31,934 nucleotides of DNA. Origin: a virus. Each line of letters starts with the position of its first letter. The stretch's first letter is position 1. Below are positions 1 through 8,610 of this stretch, piece after piece. Where the stretch lies: the IMG/VR virus record IMGVR_UViG_3300037502_000944, positions 1 to 31,934 of that record; one strand, 5' to 3'. Under the pieces are notes generated by a model, which had not been told where the DNA came from, did not search any database, and saw only the letters and a program-made list of their open reading frames with translations. The position numbers were made by a program, and so were the translations under genes.

Positions 1-102
1 CTTGTGGAAGGCATCGTTGCAACCACCTCGGCGGCATCTGCCTCTGCGGTGACCTGCATCGCTGGCTATCCGCACGTTGCCACGGGCGTTGTGGGCTTCT
101 AA
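1..102 (+). CDS. C-terminal end of a probable major capsid protein (partial)
   Basis: Only the last 33 codons are present, in frame 1, ending in TAA at 100-102. The tail is small, hydrophobic and Ala/Thr/Val-rich (starts LVEGIVATTSAASASAV, ends ATGVVGF). I do not recognise it from this fragment. The capsid assignment is by position: portal is the last full gene in the window, and this fragment directly precedes head-completion and head-tail genes, where the major capsid protein sits in portal-scaffold-capsid layouts. The stop overlaps the next start as TAATG, so translation is probably coupled. A decoration or other head protein is also possible. Confidence 0.5.
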   Translation, partial: LVEGIVATTSAASASAVTCIAGYPHVATGVVGF

Positions 103-878
103 TGAAGCCGCTGGAGATTACGGTGCAAGCGGCAGGGACGGAGGAGGAGCTTTGCTCCAATATCCGCTCGGCTCTTGCCCGTAATCTTCCAGAGTTGACC
201 CTCGCTCCCATTAAACACGATGGCAACATGGTGTTGGTGGCGAGCGGGTGGTCAATGCCTGATTACATTGACGAAATTAAGGCGCACCGCAAAGCCGGTC
301 GCCCCATCGTGGCAATCAAAGCCACGCACGATTTCCTCGTTGAGAACGGCGTAGAGCCGGATTTGTGGATCAACCTTGACCCACGCGACCGCACCAACGG
401 TATCAAGCACCTCAACGACCACACAACGTATATGCCAGCCTCGCGCTGCCCGCCCTCCACGTTTGACTACCTCAAAGGCAAACGAGTGTTGCTGTGGCAC
501 TCATGGGCGCCCGGCCCCGAAATGGAGGCTATCGGCCCCGGCAAGGTCGCCATTGGCGGCGGCACAACGTCGGGGCTGCGAGCCATCAACATTGGCTACA
601 TCCTCGGCTACCGCAATTTCCATATGTACGGTTACGACTCTTGCAACAGCCCAGATGGGCGCAAGAAGTTCTGTGGCGCGACACCCGGCGCAACCGTAGA
701 CATTTGGGTAGGCGGCCCGACTGGCAAGAAGTTCAACTGCAACATGGCAATGGCCCAGCAGGCGAACGAGTTTCAGAAACTGTTTGAGGTGATGCCAGAC
801 CTAAACCTTAACGTGGCTGGCCCCGGTTTGATTGCCGAAATCATGCGGGTGCGTGAGCAACGCGCCGAGGCAGCCTGA
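102..878 (+). CDS. DUF115 / MptE-like protein (6-hydroxymethylpterin diphosphokinase-like fold)
   Basis: 258 aa. The pattern fits the DUF115 (MAF/MptE-like) family found in archaeal pterin kinases, flagellin-modifying Maf proteins and many phage genomes. A VLVASGWSMP segment (about residues 44-53) resembles the glycine-rich nucleotide-binding turn. It is followed by a helix and a strand, then the family-typical THDFL...GVEPDLWINLDPRD stretch (about residues 75-96). A Gly-rich IGGGTTSGLRA loop follows near residue 150. The start overlaps the capsid stop (TAATG) and the stop overlaps the next start (TGATG), so it is embedded in the virion operon. Seen: motif order and position. Inferred: a nucleotide-sugar or glycan-modifying role, since the phage also encodes two glycosyltransferases. 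The substrate cannot be read from the sequence. Confidence 0.72.
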   Translation: MKPLEITVQAAGTEEELCSNIRSALARNLPELTLAPIKHDGNMVLVASGWSMPDYIDEIKAHRKAGRPIVAIKATHDFLVENGVEPDLWINLDPRDRTNGIKHLNDHTTYMPASRCPPSTFDYLKGKRVLLWHSWAPGPEMEAIGPGKVAIGGGTTSGLRAINIGYILGYRNFHMYGYDSCNSPDGRKKFCGATPGATVDIWVGGPTGKKFNCNMAMAQQANEFQKLFEVMPDLNLNVAGPGLIAEIMRVREQRAEAA

Positions 879-1705
879 TGGCGATCCCTTCCCGCGTGTT
901 GGGGTCAGGCGTAAACAGCCTGTCCACCGTTTCCATTTGTGGCGACGGCGTTGCCTCGCTAACCGCCGCCGGTACATCAGCCGGTGACGCAACGGCGATT
1001 ACTTACGTCTACACCAACGTCACTACGGTTGCCGCTGGCGCAGGCGTGAAGTTGCCGCCGACCGAAATGGGCGAAACCATCATCGTTAAAAACAGCGGTG
1101 CAAACCCGCTGACGGTGTACGCATACGACGCCAACAGCACGATTAACAATGCAGGGTTTGGCACGATCAATGCCGACTGCTCGGCCATGTTTTTTGCCGT
1201 CAGCAATACGCTGTGGGAAGAATTGCAGGGTTTTGGCCGCTCGGTTCCTGTCCTGCATTACGGTGCGTTTTCGGACACCACTTTGCAAACCGTTACCTCT
1301 ATTGGCGAGGCGATGGCAATGACGTTTGACACGACAGACGCAGCAAACGGCATCAGTATTGGCTCGCCCACCTCGCGCATCGTGGTGGACAATCAGGGTG
1401 TCTACAACATTCAGTTTTCGGCGCAATTGGATAAAACCTCTGGCGCAGCGGCAGTCATTCACATTTGGCTACGCAAAAACGGCATCAATGTGCCAAACAC
1501 CACTAGCAGGGTTGTCATACAAGGCACCGCTGCGGAGTTAGTGGCGGCATGGAATTTTGTCATCCAACTGGAACCCACCAATTATGTAGAATTGATGTGG
1601 GAGAGTAATGACGCAGACGTAGTTTTACTTGCGGCAAGCGCCACAAGCGTTTATCCCGCAATTCCCTCGGTCATTTGTACCGTAACACAGGTCAACAACC
1701 TGTAA
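878..1705 (+). CDS. Virion protein with C-terminal C1q-like jelly-roll domain
   Basis: 275 aa. Residues 1-120 are Ala/Thr/Gly/Val-rich beta sequence, with a GETIIVKNSG segment typical of phage surface or decoration proteins. From about residue 125 the pattern is that of the C1q/TNF-like jelly roll seen in many phage structural proteins: a YGAFSDTT start, RIVVDNQGVYNIQFSAQL, then IHIWLRKNG and a closing YVELMWESND strand. No catalytic motif is visible. It likely sits on the capsid or at the head-tail junction, because it lies between the capsid end and the adaptor gene. The ATG overlaps the preceding stop (TGATG). A host-binding or head-decorating role is inference. Confidence 0.6.
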   Translation: MAIPSRVLGSGVNSLSTVSICGDGVASLTAAGTSAGDATAITYVYTNVTTVAAGAGVKLPPTEMGETIIVKNSGANPLTVYAYDANSTINNAGFGTINADCSAMFFAVSNTLWEELQGFGRSVPVLHYGAFSDTTLQTVTSIGEAMAMTFDTTDAANGISIGSPTSRIVVDNQGVYNIQFSAQLDKTSGAAAVIHIWLRKNGINVPNTTSRVVIQGTAAELVAAWNFVIQLEPTNYVELMWESNDADVVLLAASATSVYPAIPSVICTVTQVNNL

Positions 1706-1725
1706 TCCCCACAGGAGCAAGGACA

Positions 1726-2280
1726 ATGCCATTAGATAGCGACATCAACAACGCCGACGCCCAACTGCACGTTGAGTTTTACACCCGTGACGAAGGCCCG
1801 AACGCAGGCAAGACCTACGTTCGCATTATGGCCCCCGGTGATAAGACAAACATTCTGGATCAGCCGCTGCGGGACGATCACAAAGAGCGTTTCCCGCGCC
1901 AATGGCTGTACTACCAGATGCAGCAGAACGAGGGCGCAGCCTCGCAGATTGGTACACCGCTGTCCCAATGGAACAAAGACGCTCCTGATGAAATCAACCG
2001 CGACCAGATCGCAGAGTTGAACATCCTCAAATTTGTCACGGTGGAGCAACTCGCCCTCGCTTCGGACGCCCAACTACAGCGCGTCGGGATGGGTGGCATT
2101 GGCTTGCGCGACCGTGCGCGTTTATATCTGAACCGCAAGAACCGCACCGAAGCGAGCGCGGAGCTTGAGGACACCAAGAAGCAACTTGCGGAGTTGCAGG
2201 CGCAGATGGCCGCTCTCTTAAGCAGAGACGAGGAGCCAAAGCGCCGTGGCAGACCGCCTAAAGAATTAGCGGAGGCATAG
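1726..2280 (+). CDS. Conserved phage protein of unknown function, basic AT-hook-like tail
   Basis: 184 aa using the ATG at 1726, which has AGGAG at 1713-1717, eight bases upstream. An in-frame upstream ATG at 1675 lies inside the previous gene and adds an unlikely N-terminus. Residues 1-75 are polar with a beta-like GKTYVRIMAPGD segment. The middle (VEQLALASDAQLQRVGMGGI, then LRDRARLYL) resembles a small helical SAM/HhH-like unit. A coiled coil (ELEDTKKQLAELQAQMAALL) follows, then a basic KRRGRPPKE end containing the GRP core of AT-hooks. Its place before the adaptor suggests a head or assembly protein. Scaffold-like or DNA-contacting roles are both possible. Confidence 0.6.
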   Translation: MPLDSDINNADAQLHVEFYTRDEGPNAGKTYVRIMAPGDKTNILDQPLRDDHKERFPRQWLYYQMQQNEGAASQIGTPLSQWNKDAPDEINRDQIAELNILKFVTVEQLALASDAQLQRVGMGGIGLRDRARLYLNRKNRTEASAELEDTKKQLAELQAQMAALLSRDEEPKRRGRPPKELAEA

Positions 2281-2281
2281 T

Positions 2282-3196
2282 ATGGGCAGCACGATGTCGC
2301 AACTCATCCAGCAAGTGACAAACGAGCTGGGCATCCCGACCCCTGCGACGGTGGCGGGAAATGCAAGTCAAGATGTGATTCAGCTGCTCGCGCTGATGAA
2401 CGCCTGCGGTTATGAGTTGCTGCGTCGTGCTGACTGGCGCGAATTAACAAAGCAGCACACGTTCTACACCGAAGCAATTACGACAACGGGAACGTGGACG
2501 ACGGCTGCGGCCACCATTACCGGCATCCCCACAACGGCTGGCCTTTCTACGGCATATCAGGTGCAGGGCGTTGGCATCCCCAACGCCACCTACGTGACGG
2601 CAGTTACCGGATCATCTTCGGTAACCCTAAATTACAAGCCAACCGAAGCGCAGGTAGACGGGCAGTTAATCTTCCAAAAAGTAAAGTACGACCTGCCTGC
2701 CGACTACAACAGCACGGTCAACCGCACCCATTGGGATAAGAGCAAGCGTTGGGAAATGCTCGGCCCAGAGTCGCCGCAGCAATGGGAATGGCTGCTCTCG
2801 GGCTATATCAGCACCGGCCCGCGTATTCGCTGGCGTCTGCTCGGCAAATACTTCCAAATTTGGCCGGGCATGAATGGCGACGAACTGCTCGGCTTTGAGT
2901 ATCGCAGCGTTTCGTGGGCAGAAAGCGCCCTTGGTGTGCCAAAAACCAGCTTTACCGCTGACACCGACACCTGCATCTATCCCGACCGCGTGATGGTGCT
3001 TGGCACCAAGCTGAAGTATTTTGAAGCAAAGGGCTTTGATACGACGGCGCTATACCGCGATTACATTGCCGAGCTAGAAACAGCGATTGCACAAGATACG
3101 GCAGCGGCAAATCTGTCGTTTGCGCCGCGCCCGGGTACGGTGTTGATCGGTTATGACAACATCCCTGACAGCGGCTACGGCACGGATAGCCAATAA
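2282..3196 (+). CDS. Head-tail adaptor / tail tube protein, P22 gp4 / T7 gp11-like
   Basis: 304 aa. The start has GGAGG at 2271-2275, six bases upstream of ATG 2282; a second ATG at 2294 is an alternative. Helical ends flank an inserted Thr/Ala/Val-rich beta stretch (about residues 60-125). This is followed by a pattern I associate with podoviral adaptors: YDLPADYNSTVNRTHWDKSKRWEMLGPESP written as two adjoining pieces (YDLPADYNSTVNRT and HWDKSKRWEMLGPESP), and a later YFQIWPGM strand. This family forms the dodecameric ring between portal and tail nozzle. It lies directly before the gp10-like nozzle gene, as in P22. I rely on motif memory and gene order, not a search. Confidence 0.65.
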   Translation: MGSTMSQLIQQVTNELGIPTPATVAGNASQDVIQLLALMNACGYELLRRADWRELTKQHTFYTEAITTTGTWTTAAATITGIPTTAGLSTAYQVQGVGIPNATYVTAVTGSSSVTLNYKPTEAQVDGQLIFQKVKYDLPADYNSTVNRTHWDKSKRWEMLGPESPQQWEWLLSGYISTGPRIRWRLLGKYFQIWPGMNGDELLGFEYRSVSWAESALGVPKTSFTADTDTCIYPDRVMVLGTKLKYFEAKGFDTTALYRDYIAELETAIAQDTAAANLSFAPRPGTVLIGYDNIPDSGYGTDSQ

Positions 3197-4761
3197 TGGC
3201 GTCTCCCGTTCGCAGGCGGTTAATCCAGCGCACTACCGCCAACGTAGCGTCATTGCCTGCGCCAGTAGGCGGCTGGAACGCGAGAGACGCGTTGGCCAAC
3301 ATGGCCCCGACCGACGCGGTTTACTTGGAAAATATGTTTCCAAGCGTTTCTAACGTCAATTTGCGAGGCGGTTACGCCAAACATGTAACAGGCTTGCCGT
3401 CTACGGTAGACAGCTTGATGACGTACAACGCTGGCTCAAACGTCAAATTGTTTGCCGTTAGCGACGCAAAAATTTTTGACGTTACTTCAGCAGGTAGCGC
3501 CACCTCGGCAGTCGTTGTCAGCCTGTCCAATTCGGCATGGGAATATGCCAACGTCACAACAGGCGGCGGCAGTTATATGTACACCGCGAACGGCGTTGAT
3601 AAGCCGCTGTTGTACAACGGCACAACATGGACGCCGATTGATGGCGTCAGCACCCCCGCCATCACAGGGGTTACCACGACCAAACTGATCCAGCCAACGC
3701 TTTTCAAAAACCGGATGTGGTTTATTGAAAAAGACACGCTGAAGGCATGGTATCTGCCCGTGTCGTCGGTAGGCGGTGCGGCCAACGTGCTTGACCTATC
3801 TAGCGTCATGCATTTGGGCGGTAAGCTGCAAGCGATGGCAACGTGGACGATTGACGCAGGTTACGGCGTTGACGATAACCTTGTTTTTGTCAGCGACAAG
3901 GGCGAAGTAGCCGTTTATCGCGGAACCGATCCCACCAGCGCGTCAACATGGGCGCTGATCGGCGTATGGGTTATTGGTGCGCCAATTTCGCAGCGTTGCC
4001 TAACCAAATATGGCGGCGATTTGCTGATTTTGACGCTAGACGGGCTGATTCCGTTCGCCTCGGCGCTGCAATCGTCGCGCCTTGACCCCAACATCGCGCT
4101 GTCAGACAAAATCCAAGGCGCGTTTGCTAACGCAGCACGTACTTACAAAGACACGTTTGGCTGGGCGCTGCTCTACAACCCGCTCAACAACGCTTTGATC
4201 GTCAACGTGCCGGTGGCGTCGGGTCAACAGCAGTTTGTGATGAACAACATCACCAAAGCGTGGTGCAACTTCACGGGTTGGAACGCAAGTTCGTGGGCGC
4301 TGGTAGGCAACGAGCCGTTTTTTGGCGGCAACACCTACGTTGCAAAGGCTTGGACGCAAGGCGACAACGGTTACATGGACGATGGCGAGCCGATCCGCGC
4401 CAAAGCCCTGCAAGCGTTCAACTACTTTGAGACGCGTGGCGTCATCAAGTATTTCACCCGCGCTCGCCCGAGCATATTTAGCAACGGGCAGCCTAACGTC
4501 GTTATCGGTATCAACACCGATTTCCAGACTGCTGACCAGACTGGCGCGTTGTCGTTTAGTCCATCGGTGGCAGGCCTTTGGGATGTTGGCTCTTGGGATG
4601 TGGCGCTGTGGGGTTCTGATGTGGTCATCAGCAACAACCAAGCGGGCGTCACGGGCGTGGGTTATTCGGGCGCAATCGCGTTCAACAGCGTCAGCAAGAA
4701 CCTACAGGTTCAATGGGCATCAACCGATGTGGTGTATCAACTAGGATGGGCTGGAATATAG
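3196..4761 (+). CDS. Tail nozzle / packaged-DNA stabilisation protein, P22 gp10-like
   Basis: 521 aa. The N-terminus carries the signature PAPVGGWNARDALANM, then a DAVYLENMFPS segment and a short GGY, typical of the beta-propeller nozzle proteins of podoviruses. The rest is almost entirely beta: repeated short strands with Trp/Asn/Gly turns and no membrane segment. A late part (about residues 420-521) looks like a further sandwich domain. It would sit below the adaptor ring, closing the portal channel and carrying the fibres. The start overlaps the adaptor stop (TAATG). The C-terminal 16 nt overlap the GNAT gene. Confidence 0.72.
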   Translation: MASPVRRRLIQRTTANVASLPAPVGGWNARDALANMAPTDAVYLENMFPSVSNVNLRGGYAKHVTGLPSTVDSLMTYNAGSNVKLFAVSDAKIFDVTSAGSATSAVVVSLSNSAWEYANVTTGGGSYMYTANGVDKPLLYNGTTWTPIDGVSTPAITGVTTTKLIQPTLFKNRMWFIEKDTLKAWYLPVSSVGGAANVLDLSSVMHLGGKLQAMATWTIDAGYGVDDNLVFVSDKGEVAVYRGTDPTSASTWALIGVWVIGAPISQRCLTKYGGDLLILTLDGLIPFASALQSSRLDPNIALSDKIQGAFANAARTYKDTFGWALLYNPLNNALIVNVPVASGQQQFVMNNITKAWCNFTGWNASSWALVGNEPFFGGNTYVAKAWTQGDNGYMDDGEPIRAKALQAFNYFETRGVIKYFTRARPSIFSNGQPNVVIGINTDFQTADQTGALSFSPSVAGLWDVGSWDVALWGSDVVISNNQAGVTGVGYSGAIAFNSVSKNLQVQWASTDVVYQLGWAGI

Positions 4762-5189
4762 TCAGCGGCCCCCACGTTGGGGCATGGGTCACCGCCCAGA
4801 CCGAAGGGGCGTTTGACCCAAATCGGTCAGTTGCCATTGGGCTTGAACGCGACGGCAAGCTCGTTGCCGGAACGGTTTACGAAAACTGGAACGGGCGATC
4901 CGTCGTTTGCCACATTGCATGGGAACGGGTCACCCCGACTTACATGGCTGCCGTTTACGATTATGCGTACAACGTCGCAGGAGTTGATAAGATAATAGGG
5001 CCAATCAGCAGCAACCATACCCGGGCGCTCGCATTGGTCAGCAAGATGGGGTTTTCGGAAGAAGCGCGAATTAAAGATGCCGCGCATGATTCTGGAGACA
5101 TTGTTTTGATGACTCTGACACCTGACAAGTGTCGTTTCTTGGAGCCGAGGTATGGGCAAAAAATCACCAGCACCGCCACCAGCGCCTGA
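4746..5189 (+). CDS. GNAT-family N-acetyltransferase (phage type)
   Basis: 147 aa from ATG 4746. An in-frame ATG at 4713 would add 11 residues that read poorly. The chain fits the phage GNAT pattern: IGLERDGKLVAGTVYENWNG (beta2-beta3), a VCHIAWE strand, then the acetyl-CoA-binding helix region and the closing NHTRALALVSKMGFSEEARI motif, which matches the N-x-x-A-x-x-L-x-x-x-x-GF signature of GNAT enzymes. It then has GDIVLMTLTPDKCRFL. The gene overlaps the nozzle gene by 16 nt and the next gene by 38 nt, so it belongs to the structural operon. The target is unknown; related phage proteins are found near tail genes. Confidence 0.75.
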   Translation: MGWNIVSGPHVGAWVTAQTEGAFDPNRSVAIGLERDGKLVAGTVYENWNGRSVVCHIAWERVTPTYMAAVYDYAYNVAGVDKIIGPISSNHTRALALVSKMGFSEEARIKDAAHDSGDIVLMTLTPDKCRFLEPRYGQKITSTATSA

Positions 5190-8100
5190 CTACACCACCC
5201 TTGCGATCAAGCAGGGTGAGGCTAACTTGGCCGCCGCCAAGCAGTCGGCGTATATGTCCAATCCGAACATTTACTCGCCCACGGGTACGCAAACCGTAAC
5301 GTGGACGAAAACGCCGACCGTAGACACCGACGCTTACAACAAGGCGATGGAGGCGTGGCAGGCGCAAGTGTATAGCAACCCCGAATACGCAGGGGAAGCG
5401 CCGAGTCAAGAACAGTTTACGACGTACATTGAGCAGCCGACTGTTCGCCAAACCATTGATCCAAACGCTGAAGCTGCGTTGCGCCAGCAGGAATTGGCGC
5501 AGCGGTATATGTCGGAAGCCGCCGCAGGCGCGGCGCGAGGCTTGGGCGGCCTTGGCATCGCATCCGCTTTTGATGCTCGCAACATCCCGGGTTTGCGCTA
5601 CGACGTAGCGGGCGCAGGGGATATTCAGCGCGGTTACCCGCTCTTGGGCATGGCCGGTGCGCTTGGTCAGGGCGCAGGTGGCGAAATAGCGGGCGCTCCG
5701 CAAGGCATTTACGCGCCGCAAGCGGGTTATTACACCGAAGGATTGCCGGGACAGATGGGCGCAGGGCAGCAAGCGGGCGCTGGCCCTGCCGCGCCAACTA
5801 ACCTTGGTCAGTTGGACGAATCGCGGTTCTATTCGCAGTCAGCTCCGGGCGGTCAAGCGTTTGGTACTGCAACGGGCGGCCCTGCTGGTATGCAATTTGG
5901 CGGTCTTGACCTGTCGGGTCTTGGCATGGCGCAAGGCGGCCCGAACGCGGGGCAGTTTGCCGCATACGGCGGCGTTGGCGCTCCGCAAATACAGGGCTTG
6001 AATCTTGCCAATGTTGGTCAAGTTCTTGGCGGTCTGTCGCCGTCTATGTTGGCGCAACTTGGCGGTGGCCCATCAGCTGGTTTGTACGGCATGGCAGGCG
6101 GCGGCCCCGCTGGCGTTCAGTTTGGCGGCTTGGATACTAGCGGATTACAGGGCATCCAAGGCGGCATAGGGCAGTTTGGTCAGGCGCAGGGCGGCCCTGC
6201 GGGATTAAATTTCGGTGGCTTTAATGCCGCGCAACTTGGACAGATTGCAAACGCTCCAAGCATGGGCGATTACGGTTTAGCAGGACGCGGCCCGGCTGCG
6301 GGTCAAATTGATCAAAATTTAAATTTGTCGGGCGTTGGCGATGTTGCCCGCAACGTGCAGGAAGGCCGATTTGGCTATGCCAGAGGCGAGCTTGGCACCC
6401 CAGAGCTACAGCGACAATTAAACGTCAGCGGGCTGGCGGCAATGCCAGTCAACGCTGGAATGACCGCGCAAAACGCGATCATGTCGCGCCTTGAGCCGCA
6501 GTTGCAGCGGGAACGCGCACAGTTAGAGCAGCGTCTGGTAAACCAAGGCTTGCGCCCCGGCGGCGAGGCATACAACGCAGAAATGCAGTTGCAGGCCGAG
6601 CGTGAAAACGATTTGCGTACGCAAGCCGCGTTGCAGGGGATCGGCCTTGACGCACAAATGCGTCAACAGGGGCTTTCCGAGCAGCAAACGTTGGCCGATT
6701 TTGCCAACCAAGCAGCATTGGCGCAGTTTGGCGCAGGCGCTCAAGGCTTGGGCTTGTACAACGAAGCCCTCGCGCAGAACTTCCAGCAGAGCCTTGCCGC
6801 GCAGTCAGCGCAGAACATGGCGCAACAGCAGGCGTTCCAGCAGCGCCTTGCGGCAGGCGAATACGGACGCGAAGCGCAACTCGCGTCGTTTGGCATGGGG
6901 CAATCTGCACAGCAGATGGCAAATCAGGCCATTCAGCAGAATTATCAGCAGGCGTTGGCTGCACAACAGGCGCAAAACCAAGCGCAACAGCAAGGCTTTG
7001 GCCAGCAGATGGCGATGCAGCAGTTCAACCGTGAAGGCGCATTGGCTGGATTTGAGACGCAGCAGCAGGCTGCACAAGCTCAAAATCAAGCAATCGCGCA
7101 AAACACACAACTGGCGTTGCAGTCAGGTCAGTTTGCCAACGAAGCGCAGGCGCAGCAGTTCGCGCAACGTCTCGCCGCAGGCGAATTTGGCCGAGAGGCG
7201 CAGTTGGCGTCGTTCCAGACGGGACAACAGGCCCAGCAGGCTATCAATCAGGCTATCGCGCAGAACTTTGCTCAAGGGCAGGCCGCGCAGCAACTGCAAA
7301 ATCAGGCAACCCAGCAAAACATTCAAAATGTGCTGGCGACCGAGGAAGCGCAGCGAGCAGCACAAGCGCAGCAGTTTGGGCAGGCAGTTACCGGCGCACA
7401 AGCGGCGGCGGGACTTACTGGCCAACAGTTTGAAATGCAGCAGGCTGCCCAACAAGCGCAAAATCAAGCGCAAGCGCAAAATTTCCAGCAAGCATTGGCT
7501 GCCGCACAGCAGGGCAATGCCGCGCAGCAACAGAACTTCTTGCAGCGCGTTGCTGCGGGAGAATTTGGCCGCGAAGCGCAACTGGCAACCTTCCAGACGG
7601 GTCAGCAAGCTGCACAAGCGCAAAATCAGGCCATTGGGCAGAATTTCCAGCAGGCTCTTGCCGCGCAACAGGCTCAAAACGCTGCTATTGCACAAAACTA
7701 CCAACAGGCGCTTGGCGCAGGGCAGTTCAACCGCGAAGCGTTGTTGCAGCAGTTTGGCATGGGGCAGCAGGCGCAACAGCTTGCCAATGCCGCCGCAGGA
7801 CAAAACTTCCAGCAGCAACTGGCCGCACAGCAGGCCAACCTTGCGCGGCAAGCCCAGCAAGCCGGTCAGTCGCAGGAAGCCGCTGCTTTCTACAATCAGG
7901 CACAGGCGCAGGCTTACCAACAGGAATTGGCGCGTCAGGCTGCCGCAAACGCCGCACAACAGCAGCGTTTTGGCCAGCAAATGGACATCCAGAGCGCCGC
8001 CAACGCTGCCTTGGCTCAAAACCAAGCCCAGCAACAGGCTGGTGCCGCGTTCTTCAATCAGGCGCAGCAGCAGCAGTTCCAGCAGAACATCGCCAATCAG

Positions 8101-8601
8101 CAGTTCTACAACACGGCTGTGCAGCAGGCGTTGGCGCAGCAGGCAGCGATGCGAAGCATCCCGGTCAACGAGATCAGCGCATTGTTGTCAGGCGGGCAGG
8201 TCAATGTGCCGCAGTTCCAAGGCTACAGCGGCGTTTCGGTCGCCCCTGCTCCGATATTCCAAGCGGGTCAGGCGGCGGGCGACTTCGCGCAGCGTAATTA
8301 CGCCAATCAAGTTGGCGCGTATAACGCGGGCATGGGAATGCTTGGAAGCCTTGCTGGCGCAGCAGGAACCGCAATTGGCGGCGCAGGCAGCATCCCCGGA
8401 TTGTTTGGTATGTCAGATCGCCGCTTGAAGTCCAACATCGTGCGCGTCGGTACGCATCCGCTCGGCATTGGCATTTACGAATACGACATATTTGGCGAAC
8501 GTCAGCGCGGCGTCATGGCCGACGAGTTAGAAGCTGTGCTGCCAGAAGCAGTTGTTACGCACTCATCTGGCTACAAAATGGTCAACTACGGAATGTTGTG
8601 A
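5152..8601 (+). CDS. Giant Gln/Ala-rich virion protein with C-terminal S74 chaperone motif
   Basis: 1149 aa. Residues 1-150 are a Pro/Tyr/Glu-containing head (starts MGKKSPAPPPAPDYTTL). Residues about 170-420 are Gly-rich with repeated GGPAG and FGGLD units. Residues about 430-520 form a charged coiled coil. Residues about 540-1000 are Gln/Ala repeats with recurring GEFGREAQLASF and QNFQQALAAQ blocks. A short hydrophobic Gly/Ala segment (MLGSLAGAAGTAIGGAG) precedes the end. The last 62 residues start SDRRLKSNI and contain GVMADELEAVLPEAV, matching the peptidase S74 intramolecular chaperone. Ser1088 and Lys1093 have the S-x4-K spacing of the autocleaving dyad. It lies between nozzle and ejection genes, so a trimeric or elongated tail-associated or ejected protein is inferred. 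Confidence 0.75.
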   Translation: MGKKSPAPPPAPDYTTLAIKQGEANLAAAKQSAYMSNPNIYSPTGTQTVTWTKTPTVDTDAYNKAMEAWQAQVYSNPEYAGEAPSQEQFTTYIEQPTVRQTIDPNAEAALRQQELAQRYMSEAAAGAARGLGGLGIASAFDARNIPGLRYDVAGAGDIQRGYPLLGMAGALGQGAGGEIAGAPQGIYAPQAGYYTEGLPGQMGAGQQAGAGPAAPTNLGQLDESRFYSQSAPGGQAFGTATGGPAGMQFGGLDLSGLGMAQGGPNAGQFAAYGGVGAPQIQGLNLANVGQVLGGLSPSMLAQLGGGPSAGLYGMAGGGPAGVQFGGLDTSGLQGIQGGIGQFGQAQGGPAGLNFGGFNAAQLGQIANAPSMGDYGLAGRGPAAGQIDQNLNLSGVGDVARNVQEGRFGYARGELGTPELQRQLNVSGLAAMPVNAGMTAQNAIMSRLEPQLQRERAQLEQRLVNQGLRPGGEAYNAEMQLQAERENDLRTQAALQGIGLDAQMRQQGLSEQQTLADFANQAALAQFGAGAQGLGLYNEALAQNFQQSLAAQSAQNMAQQQAFQQRLAAGEYGREAQLASFGMGQSAQQMANQAIQQNYQQALAAQQAQNQAQQQGFGQQMAMQQFNREGALAGFETQQQAAQAQNQAIAQNTQLALQSGQFANEAQAQQFAQRLAAGEFGREAQLASFQTGQQAQQAINQAIAQNFAQGQAAQQLQNQATQQNIQNVLATEEAQRAAQAQQFGQAVTGAQAAAGLTGQQFEMQQAAQQAQNQAQAQNFQQALAAAQQGNAAQQQNFLQRVAAGEFGREAQLATFQTGQQAAQAQNQAIGQNFQQALAAQQAQNAAIAQNYQQALGAGQFNREALLQQFGMGQQAQQLANAAAGQNFQQQLAAQQANLARQAQQAGQSQEAAAFYNQAQAQAYQQELARQAAANAAQQQRFGQQMDIQSAANAALAQNQAQQQAGAAFFNQAQQQQFQQNIANQQFYNTAVQQALAQQAAMRSIPVNEISALLSGGQVNVPQFQGYSGVSVAPAPIFQAGQAAGDFAQRNYANQVGAYNAGMGMLGSLAGAAGTAIGGAGSIPGLFGMSDRRLKSNIVRVGTHPLGIGIYEYDIFGERQRGVMADELEAVLPEAVVTHSSGYKMVNYGML
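5870..6300 (+). repeat. Degenerate Gly-rich in-frame repeats
   Basis: Within the 1149-aa gene the encoded motif GGPAG-x-QFGGLD/GGF recurs three times or more (near 5877, 6100 and 6193), interspersed with LSGLGMAQGGP, ANVGQ and MAGGGP variants. Base-level copies are imperfect, so this is an old protein repeat rather than a recent tandem duplication. Confidence 0.6.
6790..8150 (+). repeat. Gln/Ala coiled repeat array in the 1149-aa gene
   Basis: The block R-x-AAGE(F/Y)GREAQLA(S/T)F-x-x-GQ appears near 6844, 7168 and 7546. Shorter relatives QFNREG/QFNREA appear near 7021 and 7720. QNFQQALAAQQAQN-type blocks lie between them. CAG, CAA and GCN codons dominate, which leaves long open shadow frames on both strands. 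Three full copies are spaced about 324 and 378 bases apart, both multiples of three. Confidence 0.7.
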
Positions 8602-8610
8602 GGAAAAAAC

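Noticed and set aside
4102-4641. 179-codon minus-strand frame inside the nozzle gene
   Set aside because: No family features; antisense of a clearly coding beta protein.
7123-8034. 303-codon minus-strand frame in the same region
   Set aside because: Leu/Arg-rich reverse complement of CAG repeats; no ribosome site and no plausible operon.
6602-8428. 608-codon plus-strand frame overlapping the Gln/Ala gene
   Set aside because: Arg/Ser-rich translation with no motifs; it stays open because CAG/CAA/GCN repeats of the real frame avoid stops when shifted.
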